Origin: Symsagittifera roscoffensis
Taxonomy: Eukaryota; Xenacoelomorpha; Acoela; Convolutidae
Direction: 5' to 3'
NCBI RefSeq assembly: GCF_963678635.1
Contig: NC_087064.1
Location: 72,973,465 to 73,037,464, forward strand
Length of the DNA: 64,000 nt
In this document: in pieces, positions 13,101 to 25,100 of the stretch
How positions within the stretch are numbered: position 1 is the stretch's first letter
How the letters are laid out: each line of letters begins with the position of its first letter
Notes under the pieces: model-generated
Told to the model about the DNA's origin: nothing
The model's database searches: none
Seen by the model: only the letters and a program-made list of their open reading frames with translations
Made by a program: the position numbers and the translations under genes

Positions 13101-16100
13101 ATCTTTGAAAAGTTTGAGTTAATTCATGCATTCTTCAACCCTGTAAAGCAGAAATATCAGAAAACTACTTTTTGTTCGTTTTCGAGGCATGAAAACAGCT
13201 AGATGATATTCAAATAGCGAAGTTGTGAGTGATGGTTTTGAATATGGAATATGAAAGCTTACATCATTTTATAACATGCTATCACTTGATCATTACGAGC
13301 CCGAACTGTTCACAGAATAGGAAAACAATTTAGTATGTGTAGGTCTCTGGAATCCAAAGACAAGTCTTTAAACACGATAAAATTTTGTTGGAACGATGAA
13401 AGAAAACGAAAAAAAAAGAAGTTCAAAGAGAGCATCCTTGTTGCGGAATCTGAAATCCTCAGTTTGGCCTCTCATTGATTATTTTCGTGGTTGAACGACC
13501 ACGTCACAAAAAATGACCTGAAGGTACTAACTAGGCTGTTCGGCGAAGTCTTCAACAACTCAACTTACAAATTTGTAAAATAGAAAACTTGTAAATTTCA
13601 AGTTTAGAATGAAACTAAAGTTTTTAAACGTTCTGGATTTCCATATAAGAGTTGTTTCAGCGTCGCGAAAAATAGATATGAGCTTTTCCATTTTTCGAAC
13701 TGTTTTTTCAAATAAAAATGAGGTAAAAAAATTGACTGAAGCGTGAAAATTATTTTAGCAACAATAAAATTGCAGTTGAACAGGTTTGTATAATTTTTTT
13801 CTCATTCTGAAAGCCTTTACTCAATTATTGAGTCGGACATCAATGAGCTGATTGTAACGATAGCTGATCGGATATCGTTTTCAAAATCTTATGTAATTGA
13901 CTCAAAACACCCGCCTGGAAAAGTTTTTCCAAGGATGACACCTTCAAAACGTTTTTGGCCAAACTCCACAGCCGGAAAAACTAGCTGAAGACTATTTTTT
14001 CTACTTTTGTAAGCAGATTTCGTCGGGCGAAAAGTGATAGGGATTTGTCGCCTCCTCAACTGTCTGGTTTGTTAGTAACTGTTTGTAACTTCAATCATTT
14101 TTTACAGTTAATTCGCAACGAAATTAGTGATATAAGAATTCGTGTTTTTGGGTTTATATACACCTGTTTGATTGCATTTTAAACATAGCTTCGAATGCTA
14201 AATGAGCAGCTTAATGCGATTGAAATCCTTTCAGATTTGTTGATCGTTAAGAGAACTGCCAGCCGCGTCCAGACAATTTGGCCAAAGACAATTCATACGA
14301 TTTGAAATTCAGACAATTCAGCCAAAAGTATGCAGAAAATTCAGCCAGAGACAATTCAGCCATAAATGGTGACCGCCGCAGTCGCGCCAACGTGTTGCGA
14401 GCTTGCCAACAGAGGGTAGGACTCTATACGAAATTTAGAGCCGGTTATCGCCGCGAAGCGGCGACGCGAGCGTAGCGCGCCCACCGGCGACCTTAAACCG
14501 AGAAATAACTCCAATTCCGAGTTATCTAGCGTTATGTTATCGAGTGTTATCTAGAGTTATCTAGCGTTATGTTCAATCTAGCGTTATGTAAAACTGGCTA
14601 AAATGTCTCAGGCTGATTTTTCTGTATATTTTGGGCTGAATTGTCTGAATTTCAAATTGGCTGAATTGTCTTTTCGCGTCTTAGAATTACACAGAATGCA
14701 TCAAAAGCTCTTCAGCATGCCTAAAGAGAGAGTCCCTTTCCATTGCTTTTTCTCATTCTAAACTGATTTTTTTTGTGATGGGAAGCTTCATTTTATGCAA
14801 TTCAATGCCTGTTTTTGTGCCCTAAGATTTTTCACGTAGTATCACTTTTGCAGTTGATGTTTGTCGGGTTGATGTAGAAATTAAAATGAAGGTCAACAGA
14901 GAACTCATCCCTAAAATGTAGGTTGATTAAGACACACGAACACGTACCAAGTGAAATCAAACTGCTAATTTCATCTCTTACAGAGAGTTGTAAGCAGTTG
15001 GAACAGACAAAGTTTAATAATAACAGACAGGTATCTTTTTCAGAAAATTTTTGCCTGCAAAAGCACACTTTTCTGAGAGAACATAAATCTAAAGGTCTAA
15101 TTTGCATGCAAATTTGCTAAAAATAATTTTTTTCTGTAACAACTTTTAGTATTAGGTAAACAGAGTCGCCAAATCTAATCTATCTGAAAAGTGCAATTAA
15201 AAAACGCAAGGTCACCAATAGCGTCATCAATTTTGCATTAACTATAAAAAATATGAAAAAATCCGGCTGACATTTAAACTTAAGAATCAATAGGCCACTT
15301 TCAATAAAGTGCGTTAAAATTTATTTCCATTTGAAGTTTTGCCAATATTTTTTTAAAAAAATTGTCGGTCCAAATTTTTTTGCTAATTTCTTCCTAAATA
15401 TAGCTATTTATGCCAATTATGTTTTTTTGTTTTTGGTCAAAAAATCCAAAAGTTAATGTTATTTGCTCATAATTGCTCATTTATACGTCGGAGATCAAAT
15501 TTTTACTCAATTTTGCATGTAACAACCATGCCAATAGATTTCATTAACACACACGCCATCTTTCTAGACAAATTAATATGCCCAAAACCACCAAAATTGC
15601 CTTCAGTTTTTCATTTATAGTAGCAGTAGTCGTAGTAGAATTGGATTCTTGGATGGCTCTCGGGAATGAAACCTCACTGATGTATTAAGATGAGTTTTCC
15701 TGTTGTATTGCATTGTTTGCAGATGCGCCATGTACTTGGCACAATTCATTTGTATAGCTTTCCACAAAGTTCCAATTTATATAAAATGTTGTTGTTGTTG
15801 TTTTGAGGTTCATCGGAAGGAGCAGAATCAGTTGCAGGACAGAAAGAGAGACTTGAAGAAGCGGGAGAGTGAGGTGGAGGATTTGAGGAGTAAGAATGAA
15901 ACAGAGCAGAACAGACTGAACAGATGGCACGCTGACCTGGACACCAGAGAAAAAGTCATCAGTTAGTTCAGTTCCCCCTTTGGTATTATTTTTGACGACC
16001 CCTTTTGGCACTATATTATCACATCTTACCCCTTTTGCTACTAACAGTACCCCTTTTGGTAATATTTAATCACATCATTTTTGTTCAAACGAACCTAAAA

Positions 16101-19100
16101 CTTTCTAGAGCACTTTCGGTACCAATGTATAAAACTTCCACGAAGAGCACGCGCTCAAAACAATTCAATTTTTTGGTCGAAGCAATTCAAAAAAGCCAAA
16201 TATTTTGATATAAAAAGATTTTTTTTGATGTTTCGAGAGATCGGAAAAATTAGTTATGTCGACTTATATGAAAAACGACATTATTTTCAAAATTTACTGC
16301 GGGGAGCTAGATCTCCTTCTCTCACGAATTCAATTACCTCGCCACCTTAAGGGGCAGACTTTTATTAAACTAATTTTATTTTTTAATTTGATTTATCGCA
16401 GATTTTGATTAAACTCATTTTTTGCCGAGTAAGTTCACAGAAAGTCAATTCAAGAAAAACAAAGCACAAGTTCAATTTTGTCGGCCTAAGAAAAGTTGAA
16501 ATAGTTACAATTTTTGAAGATCGGAATTTTGAGAAATCCACCTAGTGTTGCTTTGCGTGTAAATCATTACTTTGATTGAAAGCTTAACTAAACAGGAAGC
16601 ACTCGAGCCGCTAGAAAACTACCGTCCTGGGAAAAACGCAACATCAACTTATAATAAAAACTTCGCAATTATAGTAACGTTGTTATCTACTTTTTGATAC
16701 AGGTAGGGAATTGAAAGCAAAGTGTCCATGATGTGATGCTGAAACAGCGTGGAAACATCGCGCTTGTCCTTAAAACTAACTAACAACATATTAAGAATAA
16801 GGAATGATTGAAATGATTGAAATATACCAAAATCGTGATTAATCAGATCAAAAGGAGAAGAAGCTGCTGCGAAGTCAGCAGGAGTTTGAGGAGCACAAAA
16901 AGAGGGAGATGTTGGCAGTGCATACTCAGAGACAGACGGACATTGACAGTGTGAAAGAGGAAAACGATCGACTCAGGGCACAGGTAGATTTGATTAAAAG
17001 AGATTGGAATAACCATCATTAGATTACAGGGACGGATTTAGGAGGGGGGATTGGCGTTTTTCTTCAGGGATTCGACACCTGCTGGTATTATTTTACACAG
17101 AGGGTTAATATCCTTAGCAGTGTACTTAATAACTGGTTATTGATCAAAATGAACACTTTCAAAATTAACACATTTTGTCGCAACAACATTTGCGACTTAG
17201 GTTGGAAAAAAAAAGATAGTTCATACTATAACACAAGGTATGCTTGTGTAATGACATCCATTGTTGGCCGGCCAAACCTAAAACTTTTCTAAAAGCGTCT
17301 TTGGCACCGCCAGTATATACTAACTTTGAAGGGGAGCGCGCGCCGAAAAAACGCAAATTGACTCGTTCTTTTTTCAAAAAATTTGACTGCGGCACTCAAA
17401 CTTTTGTCAAAATGAGTTACTTATAGTGTTCTTGCAGCGCTGTCATAATCGATTTGCTGGACCTAAACCTAAACAAAGGTCGACAAAATTTTTGAAAATT
17501 GTTTGATGCACCCCCCCTTTTATTGATAATTGTTGCCTCTCGCCGCAAACAACGAGCGCGTTTGACCGCGTATTGCAATATGACTTTTTGTTTCATCGTT
17601 ACTTTTCTCGTCATTTCTGACTTTCGTATTTTCGTTTTTCGCTTTTAATTCTATAATTTCAATTTTAGAAAATTGTCAGGATCAAACATTCGGATATATT
17701 TGAAATTTTTACTTGTAAAGCGAATATCAAAAGATTCCAAATAGGGCATGCCAAGACAATTTTTAGAGCAGTTTCATGATATTTCTTTTTAGTTCATGAA
17801 GAGACGCTTTTTGAGTCTTCGCACTTCGCAAAAAAAGCACCTCACTAACAAAATGATCAGGAAATATTTCCAATGTCCATGAAAAGTATTATAGTCTACA
17901 AAATATCATGTAAAAAAGTTTTAACCGCAAGGTGTAAAAACGTTTTTACTAAAAAAACTCCTATACAGAATGCTTCTAATTTATTACATGTTGACAAAAC
18001 TTAACTGAAACCGCCTGGGAGATACACTGTCAACTATGAGTGACTGCTGCCCTTTCTGTGTAGATGTTGAAAGAGATAGAAGAGCGGCGTGAGATGGAGA
18101 GGAGTTACATACAGAGGGACCAGGAGGTGTTGAGGCAGGAGAGAATCAACCAGCAGAGGAAGACAGAGTTGGCAGACCAGAGTCTCCAGACCAGAGAAGC
18201 CGGTCTCAGAGACGGCGAACAGGCACTGCTACATGAGAAGCGGAAACTCAGTTAGTCATAATTCATATTTATTAAAAACAACAGGTACTCTTATTGCTAT
18301 TTCATGGGTAGTCATAATGTTGCTTAGAACACTCTCAATTCGTCTCCCAACAAAATCTTTAATTTTTTTTGGGGGGGGGGGGTGGGTGTGAAGGGTCCTT
18401 CAGGCGTGTTTTTTTTGCTCAACCACAAATCTGCCGTAGTGCGATGACACATGATATCTCATAAAAAAGTCCTTCAGATGTGATTTTCGATATGGAGTAA
18501 AATTACCAGATTTTTTTCAAGCAATCAAAAAAAGGTTCAAAATGTGTTGGAATCATTAAAACCAGCTTAAGCAAAATTCAATTGAAGCAAAACAAATGCT
18601 AGTTATGTTGATAAAAACTAGCGTTAGAAACCCAAAATTACGTTTCCTTTTCTCTGCAGCTTCAACATTCTGTTCATAATTAGTGAGTCGCTCATTGAAA
18701 AAAATCAAATGGATACAAGATATAAATTTTTAAATTAAGATAATAATCAACCCTACCTATGAAGGCGATGCTTTTTATGTCAAATATGTTTTTGGTAAAG
18801 ATTCGAAGAAAACAGATATTTATCCCTAATGACATATATTGTTTTATGTATAATTTTCTCATTGATAAAAACAATAAATACAAACTAAATTTCAAGTGAA
18901 GTAACACAAACATCGAAATCAATAGATACTTCATTACAAATCTCTTGCCTTGCACCGATCCACAGCAGTGGTGTTTACACTGGAAACATGAAATGAAAAG
19001 CACTAGCATTTCATTTTCGAAACTTTCAAAACTCGAAGAAGCAATGGCTTGGCTGGTTGCTTTCCTTGGAAGAGCACACTCGTAGAAGACAAAGCAACAT

Positions 19101-22100
19101 GGATGCAGAAGGAGCGAATCCCGCAAACCTTCGAATAACGAACTTCTTCCTCAGTAAAGGATGAGTGCAAGCAATCTTGAAGTTGAGGAGTCTTGTTTCG
19201 CCAAAAACCCTCTGCGAGATGACGTTCAATGAGATCCACGATGTGGTACGAGACTACTGCAGAGTCAGAGAACAAGTAGTTGTTGCTGAACGAGCCGTGT
19301 TCCTATCGGCAGTTCAGAATCGAAAAGAGTCTAACGACGACTTTCTTGAAAGACTTCGTGAAACTGCTCGGTATTGTAATTTTTCTGAACTTCAAAGCAC
19401 AGCTGATGCGGAAGAAGGGATGATACGAATAAAGTTCATTGCAGGACTAAGATCAGCAGACTTTAATCTCAAGCTACTTTAGGCAAGTAGAATTAAAACA
19501 GACATAGGTCTAACTGATATGAAAACTTTTTTTACAGTTTGGCAATCAAACACAGTTTTTTGATGGGATATCTAAAGTTAATAGTAAAAAACGTTGCATA
19601 CAATTCTAATCTAACCTTCAAAAAACCAGTAAATGTCAATGAAGCTTAAAATGGCAAGGAACCAGAAAGTCCAAACTGCGGAGGAAAACCGCACGGAGAT
19701 AAGTTTTGTCCTTCAACGGGTAAGAAAAGTAAATCATGTGGTAAGATAGGACACTATGCAAAAAAAGTGTCGAAGTAAATTAAGCAACAACAAGAAAGGT
19801 TATAGTAGATTTAGTAAAAGAGTAAGTCACAATGACGATGGGGGTCGGTTCCCAGAAGGGGAATTAAAAATCTCTGAGAAGCGCACTAAAGTAGGAGTGT
19901 TTTTTGCACGAAGTCTCATCGGGATGGCCACCGCATGAGAAACTGTCATCCTTGATGGTACTGAGGTGAAAATGCAAGTGGACACAGCTGCTGATACAAC
20001 AGTGATTTCGTCGAGCATCTAGGAGAAGCTTGAAACACCTAACCTAGATGGAATTGCTCGGACTCCAGAACCATACGTTGGACATAAATTCTGCTCTAAA
20101 GGAAAAGCATACTTTGTGAACTGATATGGAATGGTCGAATTTACTCAAAGCTGCAACTGGCAGTTGCGCGCTTGAACAAAGATTTTGGACTATTTGGACG
20201 CAATCTCTTACCAACCCAGTAATCTATACATGCGATACAGGGGCTCTCAAGGACATTATCGAGAGTCAAAAGATAAAAGGCCCAGGTGAAACTGAAGTCT
20301 GGAGTTCTAACCACTCTTCTGCAAAGAACGCAAAATTCCGTTGCCGGTACAAGAAGCAAAGCTAAAGGATATGGTCAGGTAGTGAGTCCTCGAGCCAGTT
20401 CGGCCCGGAGAAAGAAAAATGATGAATTCAGACTTTGCGCCGAATACAAAGTTCACATCAATGGCAACGTATTGGACAAAGACAACCATTAAACGACTTG
20501 GAGACAATTTTCCGCAATCTGAAGGAAGCTAACTTGTTCAGCAAAGTTGAAATCTTAGACGCTTACCATCAAATAGAACTTAATGGACTGGTTGCGGATC
20601 GGTGCAAAGTAAGAGATTTGTTGTTGTTGATACCGAAACTGGCTGGATCGAAACATTCTCGACCGATGACAAAACTACTTTAACTATCGAGAAAAGTCTG
20701 TCGACAGTCTTAGCAAGATTTGGATTACCAGAAATTGTAGTCTCTGACAACGGACACATTTTGTGACCGATGACTTCAAAATATGCAGCAAGTCTCAAGG
20801 AAATCACAAAATAGGATCAACGATGTACCAGCCAAGAGCAAATGGACTAGCAGAAAAAGCAGTGCAGACGGTTGAGCATGCCGTGAAGGCATGCAGAGAA
20901 AACTCATCTGTCAATTTTTTTCCGTTTCTGCAACAAGTACTAATTACGCATAGAAACACGTCCAAAGCGAAGGCAAAAACGCCAGGGGAACTTGTTCTTG
21001 GACAAAAAATCAGATTACAACCATCATAGATTTTGACGTAAGTAGAAAAAATCTCTTCAAGCTGAACAAAGACAGGGAAGCACAGCATGCAACTTTCCTC
21101 ATTCGACGTGGAGCCAGCACATCGTGGATCCAACCCAATCAATCAGAACGGAGTGTTCTTGTAAATCGACAACCAGATTGCGAGATGCAGTCAAGAGACC
21201 AATGCCACAGAGGGAACGAGTGACATTGTCGATGATGAAATTCCAGTGCAACTTGAAAATGAAGGACAAGCTTCACCAACTCCAGAAGATTGATCTGAAC
21301 CAGTTTCAGACAAACCCAAATGAGCTTTAAGATTTCGGAAACCAACAAAACACTATGGAAATCCTATACCGAAAGCTCTCCTCATAGAAAGAGCAAAGAT
21401 GTGATGAGCTGAGATATCATCCAATATAAGATTCTAACAATTCAACTTGAAGAGAATGAACATACGAATTTACCTGATCTGTTGAAGCGTATTTGGTTCA
21501 GAAGCAATTCTATATTTTTTTGGTGTCTCCTTTTTATCTGTCAGTTGATTTTAACCAATTGCCACACTGTATCAACCGTGATAAGTAGCCAATATTATCC
21601 ATGACTACGATGCTATGTATGTCAAATGTACTTTTGCTAAAAAAAAATCAACAAAAATTGGAACATTTAAACAAAGAAATTTTATCCCTCATGACATATC
21701 TTGTTTTTATGTACACTTTTCCCACTGATAACAACTATGAAGAGCAACTAACTTTTAGGCAAACATCGATCTCAATAAACTCTTTGTAACAAAACTCTTG
21801 TCTTGCACTCATCCACAACACCAACCCCTCATAAATAAATTTCTATTATACATATAGTGTAATTTGAAATCCAGCTGCAAGTTTGAGGAAACTTGCTCTA
21901 ACGAGTAACGAGTGTATTACGTATACCAAAAATGAGTAGTTTTAATGAAGCGGACACTCTCTCCCAAGAATTCGTTCTTCCAATAATTTTTTCTTTTTTT
22001 ACCCTTTGGAAAAAACTAGTGAAATTGAAGTATCAAACATTAGAAACTGTTTTCCCAACAAATTCTGCAAAGACGCGTATGATTTCAATAGGTTTGTTTT

Positions 22101-25100
22101 GAAAAATCTGAAGTTTGGTACAGTACAGGCTCTAACAATTATTCTGATTTTTTGTATAATGCACTTCATTCTTTAGTTGGCTAAAGTAATTCCAGTCAAC
22201 AAAAACTTTGGTCTCTCACAAGCGGGAAATTTTAGACCCACTTCAATTCTTCTTTTTTAGGTAAAGTCTTTATTTAAACGTCAATGCTATTTTCTTTGAT
22301 ACAATAAGCATTTGATAGAAAAGCGTTGGAGAATTCTATTTTATTGCAAAATCTACACAATTTTGGAGTTAGAGGGAGTTTGATTGATTTAATTGAATCC
22401 TATTGAATTCAAAGAAGTCAGTTCACTTCCGAAATTGAAATTATTGAGTTTAGAGTTGCTCAAGGCTCTAGTTTCGGTCCCCTATTCTTCATAATTTACA
22501 TGAACGATATTGATACTTGTTGCAGCCCTCTTCATAGTAATCTTTATGTGGACGATAGGGCTTTGATAAAACATCAAGACAATGACATGTGTTGAGTGCT
22601 GAATTGAATGAGCAACTAGTTATTTGAAAGCAAGCTATACCTTAACATTGACGAAAAAGAAAATTTTAACTTCTCAAAATCCAGATTAAAAAAATGTGTT
22701 GTTGTCAAAATAATTTTGAAATACACAGAAATCGTTTAACTTTTTAAATACTGAGGAGTGTACTTAGGAAGCAAGTTGAACTTAGAAGTGAACATAGAAG
22801 CAATCAAGAAAATTTCGGCGTTTTCTCAGGAAAATTGTGTCAACTAAGAAAAACATTGAATTTTAAACAACTAGAGTGAGAGCATACATAAGAAGCGTAT
22901 AACTCATAATAGCAAACTGTTTTCTGCTATACGGAACATTAAGTAAGACTGAGATTAATGATTTGAAGTTTATACGCCTTAAGTTAGTTCAGATAATGTT
23001 TCCTAGGAAACAATTTCAGTGAAAAAAAAAACATTATTATTCAACATAAATTATTTTCGATGCGAAGCTTGAATTGCTATTCAATTTTGAAGTTTATAAG
23101 CAAGTTTATACATGGTGATACAATTGGAAACGCACTAAAACTACTTCTCAGCAAACAAGATTTGGATAAACTCGCAAATAGTCAGACTTGTTCACAAAAG
23201 TTAAGCAAGAGGCATAAAGCAAGAGACAAAAACAAAGCAAGAGGCGCATTAACAAATCATCAATCTTTAAATTTACGGATCAGAGCTATCTTTATACATT
23301 TAGTTTTCAAAACTACCCAGATTTTATGTATAGTCAGGCAGTTTGAACAGTTTTAATCATGATTTTCTTGACAACTGGATTTTTTCTGATAATTTTGTGG
23401 AATTTAACTTGAATTACTAGGCTAATTGTAGTGTTGTTTTCCCGAGGCGTTGAATCATTATTTTTTTGGTAAAGAAAAAGCCTAAAAATACCCAAAAAAA
23501 TCAATGTTTTTAAATAATAGAACGAGATACAATTCACAACTGTTCGGCTTTCTGAAGCATCTTTTGGCCGATTTCGTCAGCATGAAATTTATTTAAAAGT
23601 CTAATACGGGTGTTCGCATGTAATGCACATAAACAAAAATCATCAGCTGATCATGCTGACACGTTGTATTGCAGTGTAAGTCATTAAAACTACTAAATAG
23701 ACTATTGATGATCAAACTTCAGAAAAACTCTAAGACGAAACTGAAAAAGGTCTACTTGCGGGTGAAAAATCTAGATTTTTATAAAAGCAGTTTTGGCCTA
23801 GCAGGGTTTTTTTCCATCCTTTGAAAATACATGACCGAATTTTTGTTTTGTGCTTGGCGTAGATTATTTTTCTCCAGACGATCTCGATTTTCTAACTGAA
23901 GGCTTTTGCTGACAATTTTCATAGAATTCAAAAAAAAATGATGCAGTGTGTTAGAGGCGGATTTAGGGGGGCGGGGGGTTGACGGACGTCTTTTTCTCAC
24001 CGCCTTTCAGTCATTCGACTCTCTCACCAAACAGAAGGTTCACCAAATGGTATTATTTTAGGACATCCATTTTAGTCTGACCAACCCTATAGTTTTTCTT
24101 TGGCGAAAAGGCGCCTGCGGTGATAATATATTTTAATAATGAAGGGGAGCGCGCGTCAAAAAAGGCCGTTTTTTTGGTCAAAATTTTCCAAAAAGTGCCC
24201 AAAACAGCATGTTAACCCGCTTTTTAAAAATTTGCCTCCGGCGCTAAATTATTGGTATAAATGTTGTCTTCAAAGTGTTTTGGAACCGCTCGGAAAATTG
24301 ATTTGGTGGATCTTAAAAAAAAGGCTGACAAAATTTTCGAAATGAAATTTTTGAAGTGAATTAGAAAAAATATATTTACCTTCATACAAGCTACTTGAAA
24401 TTGCTGGTCTTCTTACTTCCCCTGTCAACTCTTGCCGAAATTTTTCGCGTCGTCCAATTGTTATAAGAAATGGCGTGCTAACTAATTAAGGTATTCCAAA
24501 CCTTTTTAGTCCTCATAGTTAACCTTCTAAAACCACACGTTGCACCATGAAATTGATGCTCATGGGAGCTAGACGTATAAATAAAAAAACTAATATTGGC
24601 TACGGGGTGGAATAACAAAAAAAAATTTAGTTTTAGCAAAATTTTTATTCATAAAAAACATCCGAAACAAGTTTAAGTCCCCCTTTGTAAAATTTTGAGA
24701 TTTCCATTTTTGGTGACGGACTACAAAAATGTTCTAAAGGCGCTTTTGACGCCAATAAGGGGGGAGCGCGCGCCGAAAAAACGCCATCTTTTGGTAAAAT
24801 TTCCCAAAAACTGGTTAAAAAAGTTTTTTTTTGGCCAGTTTTTTTTTTAATTTTGCCAGCGGGGCACAAAAATTGGCCAAACCAGGGTTTTTTAATGGTT
24901 TGGGAGAGCTCGGAAAACCAATTTAGTCGACCTAAAAAAGTTAACAAAATTTTCGAAAATTTTTGAAAATCCGCCCCCCCCCCTCTCGAGAAAATCTTAG
25001 ATCCGCCCCTGCATAAGGTACAAATGCTGTGAAATTCATGCCGCTCTTAACAACTAGCAAAACTAGGCCCTTTTACCCCTCTTTTTACTAAATAATTTTT

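Larger units (their letters stand above)
8575..14928 (+). repeat. Tandem segmental duplication, unit 2
   Basis: This is the second copy of the unit at 2032-8574, directly adjacent and in the same orientation. It is slightly shorter because of indels. Similarity stops abruptly after GGTTGATT near 14928, where unit 1 instead continues into the start of unit 2. Open frames in the two units correspond one for one, so they are copies rather than independent genes. Confidence 0.93.
18739..21817 (+). mobile_element. Degenerate Ty3/gypsy-like LTR retrotransposon
   Basis: Diverged direct repeats of about 230 bp bracket the element (18739-18964 and 21580-21817). Both carry TATGTCAAAT, TATCCCT-ATGACATAT and end near ATCCACA. 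Between them lie gag, a zinc knuckle, a protease fragment, an RT fragment and an integrase fragment in the usual gypsy order, all broken. The LTRs differ at many positions, so the insertion is old. It sits sense-oriented in an intron of the coiled-coil gene. Confidence 0.75.

Noticed and set aside
14923-15120. 65-codon ORF over the candidate microexon
   Set aside because: Only the 45-nt piece with splice-site support was retained; the rest is flanking intron read-through.
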